NCBI GenBank assembly: GCA_964035545.1
Contig: OZ037765.1
Location: 10,038,698 to 10,102,697 of the forward strand
DNA: 64,000 nucleotides
Source of the DNA: Bugula neritina
Taxonomy: Eukaryota; Bryozoa; Gymnolaemata; Cheilostomatida; Bugulidae
Direction of reading: 5' to 3'
Below, in pieces: positions 39,801-51,412 of the stretch (position 1 is the first letter of the stretch; each line of letters starts with the position of its first letter). The notes under the pieces are model-generated. The model saw only the letters and a program-made list of their open reading frames with translations. It made no database searches and was not told the DNA's origin. A program made the position numbers and the translations under genes.

Positions 39801-42800
39801 CCCATCTTCATCCTCCATATCACTGTCATCCAAATCTTCTTCGTTGAAAATAGTAACTGCATGTGCCGCATCATCTAACTTTTCACCTGCATAAAATATT
39901 AAGAAAACACTTAGACTACAACATCATACCGCAAAATATATAGTCATTTCAGCAACATTCTCACCTCTATGCTCACCTGAGCTCATTGCAGTCACCATAC
40001 TGAGGTCTGGCAGAGGAGAGCTATTCGAATCAGCAAAAGTCAGTCCTTCATGCGTTTCACCAACACTTGATTCATCATTACTTAGTGAGCCAGTAGAGAT
40101 TGTTTGTTCAGCCTTAGAGTCTATCATCACAGTCTCTTCCCTGCTTCTCTCCGCCACTGCAGGAAGGACTTTGTTCTCCGCAAGAGTGCTTTGGTTATCT
40201 GCATTTTGACTTTGGCCGACTTCGACTTGTGAACCTTCGAGTTTAAGTGCTACTCCAGGTTCAGATAAACCTGGTTCTGTGAGACTACATGAAACTGTGG
40301 CGTCACTGTTAGTTAGAGCTGAGTTTAAAGAGGTAGATGTGGTTGTGCTCACAGACGTTATTGAAACTGTGTCCGTAACTGTACCGTCTGCAGGAACTGC
40401 TGGAGCAGATGTGACTATTGAGACGGTTGCTGTGAGAGGGAACGAAGACTTGCTACAGCCTGAACTCGTATCAGTGCTGACAGAAACTGAGTCAGAATGA
40501 CTGCTGGGAGTGTCTAAGGCTTGATTGTTATCAATTTGTACGATTTTACTGCCAGTGTCTGAAGATTTGACGATTAGTGTGACGGTATTACCTACACTAT
40601 CCGCTGTACTGGTGTTTTGCTTCACTTCAACTGGAACAGTTTTGTTTATTTCACTCGAAGATTCATTGTTTGCTAAAAGAAAGTTGCCAACTAATTATAA
40701 AAAATTATCCGACTAATCAAAGAGTTGGGCACTGGCAATATACATGTAATTATTCCAAAACCTATCTGCCCTTGGAAAATATTTCTTGGCCAGTTAGAGC
40801 GTTCTGGTTAACATTTTTATCTATGAAAAAAATTTGAGCGAAATAGAGAAGTAGTAAATAGATAAGCTAGTTGAAACTGAGCAAAGCAGCTATGAAATAT
40901 GAGCTTCTATCTGCATAAAATGCATATAGTAAGATTCCCAAACAAATAAAGGAATTTGTCGAAAATAAAATTAAATAAGAACTAGTTTGTTCATTAAAGA
41001 ATCCCTGACACACTTCACTTATACAGTATTAAAATATTCTTATATAGGTTAACTTGAGCTGGCTCTAAAGTTCAAAGTTTAAATTTTCTAGCCATCTCAG
41101 TGATTAGGCTGTTCCTGAAATAATAAATATGACCGAATTGGTCAGATAGAGTTGACTAAAAATATATACATAGTGTTCCCTTGTATTTATCATCCTTATA
41201 AAAATATCTTGCACAAAGGAATAGTTAGTGCGTTGATTAGTAAATACTGTTACCACGACAGCACTGCATCTTAAAACTTACTTTGCGGTTGATTAATAGA
41301 TTCAGAGGCAGCCTGCTGCTGAGTTTCTACTGCCTCTTTCTGGACTAGGGATGCATCTGCGATCTGATTGGCTAAGCTTTGATCATTTACAGTAACTTGA
41401 TTGATTGAGGTCTGATCATTAGAAACAGTTGAAGATGCCTGCCCATTCGCTGAAGCCACTGAACCTTGACCTTCACCTTTAGTCGGGAAATTGCGCTCGG
41501 CTTTAGATTTGTCTATAGCAGCTGTAAACACATTGACAAAGGTACAACATTGAAAGAGAAACACGGAAAAATAATCAAGATATTTAAATATTTAAAACGT
41601 GAGCTTGGAGGTAACTATGAAGTAGTTGAACAAATATCTGGATGAAATACCTTCATTCAGAGAAAAGTACGTGACCCGCTGACCCTTCCTTTCATTCGTC
41701 AACAGCTCAGTAGTCTCCATATGCCCTAAAATCTCGTCCTTTCTATCATTGAGTACAGCAACCAAATGCCGTTCCCACTTTTCCCCATCCAATACAGCCA
41801 TGAGCTCGTCAAACTGCTTCTCAGTGCTTATATACGTGATAGTCCCGTCAATTTCCTCACTACAACATTAGTTGGATACAATATAATGTCAGCTAAATAT
41901 TAGTGAAAAATTTAAAACCCATAAACCAATATTTTTGGACCTAATAACTTACTTATATCTTTATATCATCGATGTGAATTTCATTATGATGTAATTTGAA
42001 ATTTGATTCAAACTACACTAACAACATTTTAGCATAACACTAATAAAAAATAGAAAGTGCACATAATAGCTTACATATGATTTTTTCCACAGACCTAACA
42101 GTCTGAAAAATATTTTAAAAAAAAACAAGGTAACAATAATTGAGTTCCAGTTATAGCATAATTATGATTTAATACAGAAATATGGTTGTTGTATTTAAAA
42201 GAACTTTTGTGTGAAGGTTTAAAGAATATTTACATGATGATTCTGCGAATAAGAAACCAATATTTCCTCCAATGTCTGTCATAGCCAAGAGGGTCATGTC
42301 GATTCATAGACCTTCGTTCAGTTGAGCTAATACAATCACTAACACCTTGAACCTGTAGGAAAAGAAGCCGACTCCTTAGAAGTTTCTATTTTAGGAAGAT
42401 TTGCTGTTGTATTTGAGGAGTTATGCTATTCAAACGGCCAACATCGAAGCGAGTATATTGGGAAGAGTCACAAGAGAAGAGTCAGTTTTAGTTGATTAAC
42501 GAATTTAGTGTCCAAAAATGATTTAAAAAACCACAAGCTGAAAGCAATGTGTAAGTAGTTTTAAGAAATCAATGCCATGCACTAACCTCATTTTCAAGAC
42601 AGACATTGCATACCCAATCACCCTCAGGTAATTCATCTAACGGAGGCGTCAGACAGTAAAGGTGATAGACTCCAGAACACTTGTCACAACACAGCACATC
42701 ACCAGTTCTACAGAAATAATAGAATAGTTATATAAGACAAACAGAATATACATATACGTTTTCTATGAAATTGTATCTACAAAAAATATGACCAGCAGTC

Positions 42801-44101
42801 ATATATGGATAGACAAAATAAGTAAGACTTGCTTTTCTAAAATTTTCAATGCAATCAAATTTAACCAAAATCAAATTCGAGTCCATGCAATAAAAAGCAA
42901 AGTGTATTTTCTTGAGCATTTCCCAATAAGGCTAATTCAGTCAATTAAAAACTTTTTCTAAATGGCTTTATACTCACTTTTGACAAACTCGGCAATGATC
43001 ATCATATTTAATGAAACCATCAGCGCTAAGTTCTTCTCGGATGCTATTAGACTCCAGGAAAAGGTTGCATAATGTTTCTAATACAGTCAAAACTTTATCT
43101 ACTGAGACATTTGGGTAATTCAAGTCGGAAATTATCTGCAATGCTGCCTCAAATTCAGTGGAGGAATCACTTCGTAAATATTCCATAATGACGTGAGAAT
43201 ACGTCATCGCATCATTGAAAAAGAATGAACTGTTAATGCTGTCTTTCAAATCAGAAGGTCCAAATGACGTCTGGTTATTGTCTTCTTCACGTAGAAGACT
43301 TTTTATTAAGCATGCATGAATCTCGTGGAGTAGTGGATTAAATTGAAATGGCTCATTTCCTCCAATAGACGCTAAGAACTCTTCAAATAAAAATGGTGAA
43401 AGTCTAATAATCTGACCATATATGCGCAGTACCTCATATACACCTGTAGCTCGCATCACCAGTTGTTTAGGAATAATAAGGTCATCAGAGCTTGGTGGAA
43501 GCTTCAATGGGGGCATGTTGGCTGGTGATGTTTCGGGCATAGGAGCATAAATAGATGGAATTGAAAGCTGGTCTGCATAATCAAGTTCAACAGGACAGCT
43601 GGTGTTAGAGTCTGTGTCTGCTACTGCGTGAGTGTCAAGTGGTAGGGCTGCAATGGAATCTGCTGCACTACTTTCCTCCAAATGTAGAGGATCGCTATCA
43701 TCTAGTTCTACCGAGTCAACACTGTCATTATCCGACCCTGGACCTGAGTTAGACACTAATGATTGTTTGATAGCCATTTTCAGTTCGTTATCAGATGATT
43801 GCTCAATATCACCATCTTCTGACTGAGAGTCCGAATCCAAGTCAGAATCAGGTGCTTTGTCAAATTCCAACACTTGCCTAATAAAATCCCTACTTGTCAT
43901 AGAACCAGCTCTTGCCTTGCTACTACGATGGTCACTACTAGCTGGCGTGCTAGAACGGGAATCCTCGGGGGTTTCCTTTACATCGACTCTAATCGAGGTT
44001 GTCCAGGTTTTGTCTACAGCTCTTTTCTTCTTTGCTGAGCTCGCTCGGGGCTTTTTCTCAGTTTTCTTGGGTTGAACCTTTTTCTTCTTTTTTGGAGGCA
44101 T
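24883..44101 (-). CDS. BPTF: Nucleosome-remodeling factor subunit BPTF/NURF301 (40 exons)
   Basis: BPTF is the large NURF subunit: it binds H3K4me3 and acetylated histone tails and brings the ISWI ATPase to chromatin. Forty exons close in frame at 3023 codons (human 3046). In order: 42978-44101 (basic MPPKKKKK start, acidic stretch, DDT domain with [15 protein letters not shown], start of PHD1), 42587-42707 (PHD1), 42234-42352, 41651-41859, 41282-41521, about 39977-40672, 39324-39886 (very acidic), 39022-39138, 37467-38379 (Ser/Thr/Val-rich), 37245-37361, 36807-37138, then 22 smaller exons to 27217, including WHIM-like 35021-35286 ([23 protein letters not shown]). Next come 26816-27100, tandem PHDs 26466-26548, 26109-26279 and 25663-25858, and bromodomain exons 25188-25272 and 24883-25088 (WPF shelf; acetyl-lysine Asn in ARYYN). 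The stop follows DSKKS. Confidence 0.98.
30837..31170. mobile_element. MITE family 1, copy 1 (78-bp terminal inverted repeats)
   Basis: The two ends are inverted repeats of about 78 bp, aligned without gaps and with roughly a dozen mismatches; the left begins GTCACTTTACTTAATTTAG and the right is its reverse complement. The element sits in a BPTF intron. There is no coding capacity. The same family recurs at 33820-34227. Outer limits are approximate, and I found no convincing target-site duplication. Confidence 0.85.
31748..32171. mobile_element. MITE-like element with GC-rich terminal inverted repeats
   Basis: The ends AGGGCCACACGATGCG and, inverted, AGGGCCGCACGACGAG continue into a shared GTTTTACACGCTCGTG core, giving inverted repeats of about 45 bp. 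The interior is about 330 bp with no open frame. The ends resemble those of non-autonomous cut-and-paste DNA transposons, but the superfamily is not clear and the flanks do not show a clean target duplication. It lies in a BPTF intron. Confidence 0.75.
33820..34227. mobile_element. MITE family 1, copy 2
   Basis: Terminal inverted repeats begin TCATTTTACTTAA at both ends and match those of the copy at 30837. The interior also shares a run (AATCAAGCAAAATTA and flanking bases) with copy 1, so both come from one family. It sits in another BPTF intron and is about 75 bp longer than copy 1. Confidence 0.85.
39647..39738. repeat. 18-bp coding minisatellite in BPTF, GMDGED repeats
   Basis: Five copies of an 18-bp unit encode Gly-Met-Asp-Gly-Glu-Asp repeats within the acidic exon 39324-39886 of BPTF. 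Copies are nearly identical at the nucleotide level, which suggests recent expansion. The open frame on the opposite strand is a by-product. Confidence 0.95.
39961..39980 (-). other. Tandem splice donors 12 nt apart in BPTF
   Basis: Reading the minus strand, exon sequence ending AGCTCAG meets gtgagc, and 12 nt later CATAGAG meets gtgaga. Both are good donors and both keep the frame. The distal one would add four residues (Gly-Glu-His-Arg). Confidence 0.55.
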
Positions 44102-45596
44102 AATTTAACAGTGAATTTATTGCTAGAAAATTAAGCTAACGCTACTTAATGAGACTTTCATTCCTTAAGAGGGAAGCCCTAGTGAGCGCATTTATTACTT
44201 AAAAATCCAATGAAAATTACTAACAACCGCCATCTACAAAGATTTGGTCACGTGGTGTGAATGATTTGAACGTCATTTAGGTGCGGTCCTAATGTCTTGT
44301 AAGGGAGATAATTCTACTTGCTTTGGCACTAATTCGCAAAGTCCCGCTAGTCTCTCGTTCTGACGGAGTCAAAGGTTACAAATGCCATTATAGTGTACAC
44401 GCAACTGTATTCTTTGAACTGTGCAACAGCCAGACGTTTGACAAACCAAACTGAAACTAAAGGTAAATGAGTTTTTCCAAGCATAAAGTTGTAAGTTCTG
44501 CTTAGCCACTTACAGTTACTCTTAGGCTTTTTAGTTACTGTTAAACTGTTCAAGTACAAGGAGTAGCTGCAACTTTTAGTTAGGGTAACAAATACAATGA
44601 AATCAATTTACATTGGTATAAGCTGTAACTATAAGTATCAGTATAAACTATAATAAAGTTTTTAGTTTTACTTATCACTTATCAGTAATTCACAATTGTA
44701 AATCACTAAATGAATAATCACTATCAGTAATCACTAACTCTAAGTCTAATGTTGACCATCCTTATCATGTATTATACTTATAGTTATAGTAAATGTAATA
44801 CTAATAGTAATAGTAATAGTTAATAACTACAAGTTATAGTTATGCTAATACTAACACTAATAGTAATTATCTTAATAACTATAAGTGAATCTAATTCTAT
44901 TTCTAATACTTATTATTTATACTATCACTATGTTAATCACTTAATGTTATAGTTAAGTGTAAAATTAGTAAAACTAAATAGTAAATAGATATTAGTATCA
45001 CTATTAGATTCACTTTTGCTTTTAGTATCATATAATCATATTAATTCAATTACTAGGCTAAAGTAATTAGGGTTTTGATTTTCATTGTAAATTCACAATG
45101 AAAATAAAAATATACCACTTTATAGTGATAGGCTTAATCACTATTAGAGCTGAGTCAGAGGTGTGTCAAGTTCAAGTTAAGCTTGAAGTTTACTCATAGT
45201 GATAGACTTAGAGTTCAGACCAAAATTTTTCTTGTCAATTGACCTGGGACTAAGTCAACTGCATTTGATTTATTAAACATATCTACATTTGTTTTATTTG
45301 GTGGTAGCAGAGACTCAGAATAATAATATTGTTGACTGTGATAAATAAATCACTGAATTGGTATAACTAAAGTTAAGACTAAATTAATGCAAACCGCATA
45401 TGCGTTGTAGACCGGGTAGGGGACAAAATACCTGTAAAAACTTTAGGAAAGTATTATCTAGTAGCTATTGCTTTTCAGATTTTGTTTTAACGAGTTTAAA
45501 GTACCTTTCCATAGCAATTGTCTGTTTTAGGAACTATTCATTATTATTTAAACTTCTGAACACACCAAGCTCCAATTCTGATCAATAATGTAGCAC
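44102..45596. promoter_or_regulatory. Head-to-head promoter region of BPTF and AIMP2, with ACT/AGT-rich block B
   Basis: The two genes diverge across 1495 bp. Near BPTF are a YY1-like core (CCGCCATCT, 44227-44235) and an E-box CACGTG (44249-44254) in a locally GC-richer stretch to about 44360, the likely core promoter. From about 44640 to 45060 follows an ACT/AGT-rich quasi-palindromic low-complexity block. No other coding exon is seen. Confidence 0.5.
44640..45060. repeat. ACT/AGT-rich low-complexity block B
   Basis: The block consists of words such as AATACTAATAGTAATAGT and TATAGTTATGCTAATACTA, nearly self-complementary in many places, between the BPTF and AIMP2 start codons. Confidence 0.75.
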
Positions 45597-47068
45597 ATGA
45601 AGCCAGTGATGTCAGCAACCGTGGAACAGCTGCCCACCTGTATGTATAAAATGAAAAATATTTATTCAGAATGGTCCGACTCAACTCCATCTACTAAAGA
45701 TGATCTATTGATCTCAGCAGAGGTATGCAATAATTTTATGTATAAGTATATATATGAAGATTTCATTTTAGCAAATTTCTAAGTTGGCTATATTTGATAT
45801 TGGAATAATATATTTCTTTGTCACTTCAGCCTTCCTTACATATAAACATTTTTAACAACTTAATTTGTTATTTGTCTTGATCATATACTACGATTATATT
45901 TATATTTTATTCTAGAGCTTACTTCAGCGGCAGAATGCAGTAATTGCTAAGTTGGAAGCTCTACAAATAAAAATTAATTCAACATTAGAAGGTCATCAGT
46001 CTTCAGAAAGCTCAGCTCTGAATCTGTCTACAACTAAAGAATTAGTTCTGCCAAAAGTAATCAACTTAACTTAATGCATTTGGCTTTACTTCATATTTTG
46101 TAGAGCATTTATTCACGATGAATCAATGCGTCATCCGCCATTTTTGGTAACAACTTATTATTTATAACTTTTATTTTGTATTTGGTATGTTGAAATACTT
46201 AACTGTTGTAGGAGATTGTGATTACTTGTAATCCAACAGTGCCAGCTAGGGCCCTGCTGCAGATGATAACCAATATCAAGTCTAAGAAGAATGTTTTATG
46301 CGTGTTCTATACACATAACTCAGCAAAAAATGCACCTTGCTTGGATCTTTCTAAATATGGTTTTCAAACTGATATTCAAGCTGTTACTCGCTGTGATAAA
46401 GACATGGTTGTAACTTGGATTTGGAAAGAATGTAAGTACAGCTACAGTCACAACTTTTTTCAATTGTAACCTTCTTACAACCTTTTCTTGTTTTAAACTT
46501 AACCTATTTTACTTTTCATAATGAGATAAATTTTGTTATTTTGTTACCATTGTCTCTCATAAGTTCGTGAATATCTGAAAGCCAACTATATGAAATTATC
46601 TGTATTTGCCAAGTCCATAAAACTGGATGACTCCAGTAATAAGTGGCGTATTGCCAATGTATATGTGGCTTTTAGTATTTTGTTTTTGTTTGCATCACAG
46701 GTGATGAATGTGAAATGATGATATCTCCAATACAACAAATTAAGATTGTGAATGAAGCCAACATATGCAGATATTTGCTGAGAGTATTGGGTTCATACCC
46801 TAATGATGCTGCAGCTGCCTCTATAATGGATCAATGGTTAGATGCAGCAACAGACTTGGTAAAAGCCAAAAACTCTGAGAAAACATCAACGGTTGAGAAA
46901 ATATCCAACTATTTAAACAAATCTTCATTTATATCTGGAAATAAGATAGGGGTGGAAGATTTAGTTCTGCATTCAGCATTTATGCGAACTGTATCAGCAG
47001 AGAAATCAATAAAAGATAAAGTGTTGAGGCAATGGTGCTCAGCAGTAAGCAGTCATTTTATATTGTAA
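45597..47068 (+). CDS. AIMP2: AIMP2, multisynthetase complex scaffold p38 (4 exons)
   Basis: AIMP2 is the cytosolic scaffold of the multi-aminoacyl-tRNA synthetase complex, holding LysRS, AIMP1 and others. Exons 45597-45722, 45916-46056, 46212-46431 and 46701-47068 close at 284 codons (human 320). The N-terminal VEQLPTCMYKMKN matches the conserved LysRS-binding tail. Exon 2 (LLQRQNAVIAKLEALQIKI) is the coiled-coil/leucine-zipper part. Exon 3 holds EIVITCNPTVPARALLQMI and DMVVTWIWKE, and exon 4 NEANICRYLLRVLG, a GST-C-like domain and GVEDLVLHSAFMRTV. Joining exon 3 directly to 46701 (t|gt) keeps phase and matches human spacing from IWK to NIxR exactly. A second in-frame ATG lies 12 nt after the first. 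AATAAA follows at 47109. Confidence 0.93.
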
Positions 47069-47693
47069 AATTCAACCTTGCTAATTGGTGTGACTCAACT
47101 TTGTGAAAAATAAACCAGCTGACTACAGTATCATTCTTAGTATTTTATTAAATGAAAACCATTGGAGTTTCTCCAAAATATTAGTAGGTGCTATTTATTA
47201 GATAGAATATCAGAACATGAATTATGAAACATATTTTATGACAAAGTCTGTTTTACAACTATGCCACATAAACGGTGATGATGACATATTTATCTATAAA
47301 TTTGTAAGTTTGAAGTTGTTCCATGAAATACTCTAAAAAAAACTTCATAAATGTATAGATTTTAAATGAGCATAGCTTTACAATGCAAACTTTGAAGAAA
47401 TCTATGCCACAGAACAAAGATAACCCTCAATTTGAGAAATGAATTTTTGTGTGAATTTTTAATAAAGAGTGAAGTTGAAAATAGCCGATTGAATTCAGCT
47501 TAAAAGTAAGAGCTGAATTAGCACCCCTCAATAGGACCATTGCACAAAATGTTACTAATCAGTTATACAAACAAGCAAGTTACTACAGTTGCATCAGAGT
47601 CCAAAATCTCATTCATTAAAATAACAACAGCATTGAAAAATTGCCAACGGGCCCAATAAAAATAACTTGTAAATGGTATATGAATGTGTAAGG

Positions 47694-50678
47694 TTATGAT
47701 GTTTTGTAAGAAACCATAGTGTCAACTTTATGTATCAATGTGTTGAACGATCTAAGTTTAACTTCTTCAGAATTAGCTATAAACTGGGGCCCTGTCTCGC
47801 CCCATGTGTCGGGGACATCTATATCCTTGTCTGTGTAAACCAGCAAGTCAAAGTCACCTGGAAATTAGAAATAACAACAAATATAAACCTAGAGAAATAA
47901 GCCTGCACACATACATGTATCAATACTTTATGTGTAGAGTGCAGGAGATCCAACAGATTCATATGTACTTACAAGCAGTTTCTATTAACGGAAGAAATGT
48001 TACTGTGGCAGTTATTTGTCTAATGACCGCTTTGATCTCTGCATTCACTTCTTTCACAGACTTGGCAGACACTTTTTCAGATCTAAAATTCAATAGTGTG
48101 ACATAGAGTACTTACATTATGATTTACCAAATCCATCTAGTACAAAGTGTTCTAAAAATACAAGATCCATGAAAATTAATAACAATTGATAATGATGCTG
48201 ACAGATATAGGAAAATAGTAATGTTATTAGTTTTTTGTGCAATGCTAACACAGATTATTAGTGCCCCACGTGTTATGTTTTAATTTTCACTTAAAAAACT
48301 GCAAATTTTACCCAAAGAATAGGAAATTTGAACATAGTGAAAATACCCTAACTTATTATTATAATTCACAGACTGCACATTTCAAAAAAATGATATTCCT
48401 AGTTAGCACACACAGCCCAACATAGTTAAACAACTGATTTGGTGTACAGCTAAAACTTGTGAAATAAAAAATAAGGTAGCAACAAATGGGTAATGATACC
48501 ATACCCAGATTTAGGGCTAGTAGCATTGCTGTCGTTGCATTCAACATCAAACTGCCACCTTTCTAGAACTTCATTTGTGTCGATAGCCTTTATAACCACT
48601 ACTAGCTTCTGCACTGTCATTGCAGAAAGCCACATTTTTACCTGTCCCAAAACCTAAAGATAGACAGATAGCGCATTTAAACAAATTTTAAAAAAATCAG
48701 ACAAAATTCTGATAGTGCAAGAGGTGTCCGATTTGTAAAAAAGTTGATTTGGCTCCAAGATAATAAACAGACAATGCAATGATATTTATTACTGTCAACA
48801 GACTTAGGTCACAATGGTAATTTACTACTATTCAAATGGCTGATACCTACCTCATTGAGAAATGCTGTAAGTTTATCATCATCTGTGACCAAAAGAGTTA
48901 GGCCATATTTTTGACTTTGTTTGAAAGATTCTTCTGGATAAATACCACGCTGATATAAAATACTGTTAATTCCATAATCTGCAAAATTACATTCTATAAA
49001 CTTACAGTGTCTTTGAAATATTATTCAAAGTTGCTTTCTTCCAACCACAAAACATTAGGTTGGAGATAAACAAACCGCCTCAAATTATAAACAATGCGAT
49101 TTGTGCAAATAAATAAAAATTATATTAAGATTTTAAAATATATACTAAATGCAAGAACTTCCTATTAAACATTTTTTATCAACTTATTATTTTTCTGCAG
49201 TTGTATATTTCGCACCTTTGAAAATAAAGACAACTTACAAAATCTAGTGCAAGATCTAGTTGATATGCAAAAACTGCATAAGGCATGTTTTTTTCAGATT
49301 ACTTGACACTTCACAATAAACATGTAAACACAATTGGTAAGATAACATGTTTTGAAAGTTCTGCTAGTGAGTCAGTATCATTTTCACCACTACAAGCTTA
49401 GGAAATACAATCAATTGAAGTTTTAACTAGAGTTTAACTAGAGTCAAAAGTATAATCAAAGTACTGATTTTTAAAAACTTTCAACATAGCAATGAATATT
49501 ACAGCTTAGCTTATTTCTAAAACTCATACCAAAAACTTGTTGCAGTGATAGCAACTTGATGCATCTATCTGCTAACTACTAAAAGTATAAGTTAATATAA
49601 AGTAAGTATCTGTCTTAAACTGACCTAGTTGTTAACCAAACACCTAAGGCTACTCGTACCATTGGTCATAAACTCAAACTAAGTTAGTTGCACTTTCAAA
49701 TTTCAGGTTGCAGCCAGCAAGGCTATCACTGTCTAACTCTAGGTTTATCGACAGCTACAAAATACTATTACTGGTATAGGTACTGGTGCACGTAGTCTTA
49801 TAGTAACACTAACAGCGACTGTGTGGCAATCACTATCAGTTTGAGACTGAGATTAAATACAACTCGTGCTAATACTCTCACTCGCACTTAGACTTACGCA
49901 CATTAACACTGACTCAGTGACAGTCTTACAATCACCATGGCATGAACTATCACTATGATAAAGAGTTATGACTATCAGTATGAGTAAGTATCACTATCAG
50001 AGTACAAATATCGGTGTCAGCGTGAGACTCAGGCTGAGAGTAAGTGTGACTGTGATTGTCAAACCCACTCCCAGTGTGAATGTCATAATAATAATAATAA
50101 TAATGGCACAATCAGTCATAATTATAATGATGTCAAGTACAAAGTCAATCACTCAAAGTCAAACTAAATGAGTGGAACTAGATGTGATTCAATGTCCATT
50201 ATTGTCGCTGTGATTGGCATTCGTATAGGCTCTGACGCAAATTCAAAATCCTTAAATTTAATTCAATAAATATAATTCTTAATTGATTCAATAAGTATAA
50301 CTAGTCTAGTGTGAACGATCAATCTGAGTTACTAACTCTCTCTGACAGTGATATTCACATTGGCAATGACTGACTCTCATTAACTGTAAGACTAAGTGAC
50401 AAGTGTGACTGTGACGTTGACAGTGAGTACAAAGTCTGACACTCACACTGACACTGAGAGTCAGAGTGTCACTGTCACTGTCAGACTCAGTGTGACCGTG
50501 GGCGTGGCTTTGACACTTATTCTACCAGATAAATCACCCTAAAAGTCTATTAATAAAAAATAATGACATTGAAAAAAACAGCATTCAATTACATACGAAA
50601 GAATTCAGCCACAATTTCGGTAGAGCCTTTTAGAGTAATTCCCTGCTTCGTTCTCTGACTTGTTTTGGTAGCCGCCAT
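47694..50678 (-). CDS. MAD2L1: Mitotic spindle assembly checkpoint protein MAD2 (5 exons)
   Basis: MAD2 is the HORMA-domain protein that binds MAD1 at unattached kinetochores and CDC20 in the checkpoint complex that blocks APC/C. Exons 50597-50678, 48851-48978, 48505-48653, 47973-48082 and 47694-47857 close at 210 codons (human 205). The sequence tracks the family end to end: QGITLKGSTEIVAEFF, YGINSILYQRGIYPEES, KYGLTLLV, VQKLVVVI, EVLERWQFD, VIRQITATVTFLP, then the C-terminal seat-belt FDLLVYTDKD and GPQFIANSEEVKLRSF. The start codon lies in CCATGGCGGC, which overlaps a YY1/TISU-like element. Intron 1 is 1618 bp and carries ACT/AGT-rich block C. The gene is tail-to-tail with AIMP2 (625 bp apart) and downstream of SUPV3L1 on the same strand. 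Confidence 0.97.
49730..50515. repeat. ACT/AGT-rich low-complexity block C (MAD2L1 intron 1)
   Basis: The block runs through words such as CACTATCAGTATGAGTAAG and GTCACTGTCACTGTCAGACT, rich in GTGAC/GTCAC, AGT/ACT and short inverted repeats. It is richer in GC than the other four blocks but has the same flavour. A short (ATA)n run lies at about 50086-50103. Confidence 0.7.
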
Positions 50679-51412
50679 GGTTTTGAAAATTATAGACTGT
50701 GTAGTGTGTACTCAAGAGAGACCAGGAGTCGGATGAAAACGATGTAATGTTTCCCACAATTTAAATGTTTGTATTTTGGTGAATACAGTCTACGAAGTCG
50801 TTAGTTCTGACCATCGAACTCAACAATATATTGGTATATTCCAGCTCAGTGGTTCTGACGAGAATATAACTCCTTAAAAAGACAAGAGATGATAATTCGA
50901 AACATAATAAGTAAATTGACTATGCTTTTGCCTTTATTATACAGAGCAATATTGGGTAAATTGTGAAATAGTTAAAATAACGTTTGAATTTTGTACAACA
51001 AACGTGGACAACTAATCTCACACTGCATTAATTTACCTTGCTAGCTAGCTACTTGTTTATTCAACTACTAGTGCATCAATTGCTTGATCACAAGCTACCA
51101 CACATAGGGCCAAAATTTAGCAGTGGCACTTGCTATTGCTCTTACCTCAGTTTAGAAATGTAATATGCAAAAAAAAATTAGATGCATCTAAATTGTGTCC
51201 AAGAAGAAGCAGGTTATGTAAAAATATGCAATTTTTGTTTTCTATTGTTACATTTATAAGCTAATTCACTTGTAACTTTCTAATCTCCACACTTGATATT
51301 TAGAGAAATACTCCTATCAGCATTTGCAAGACATGTATTTGGCTTTTTGCATGTAATAGATTGTTAAAAATACAAATAAAATTTAATTTATAATATAGAA
51401 ATGTAGAAACAT
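50679..51412. other. Intergenic, MAD2L1 promoter and SUPV3L1 3' UTR
   Basis: The two minus-strand genes are 734 bp apart. The MAD2L1 promoter should be at the left and the SUPV3L1 3' UTR at the right; minus-strand AATAAA occurs at 51055-51060 and 50933-50938. Nothing else is visible. Confidence 0.5.

Noticed and set aside
46564-46658. A protein-like open stretch between AIMP2 exons 3 and 4 that starts after a possible acceptor
   Set aside because: Joining it to the next exon needs a very poor donor (c|gtattg), while exon 3 joins directly to 46701 in phase and matches human AIMP2 spacing. At most a rare cryptic exon.
49968-50171. A small frame in MAD2L1 intron 1
   Set aside because: It lies entirely in low-complexity block C and has an Ile run from an (ATA)n stretch.
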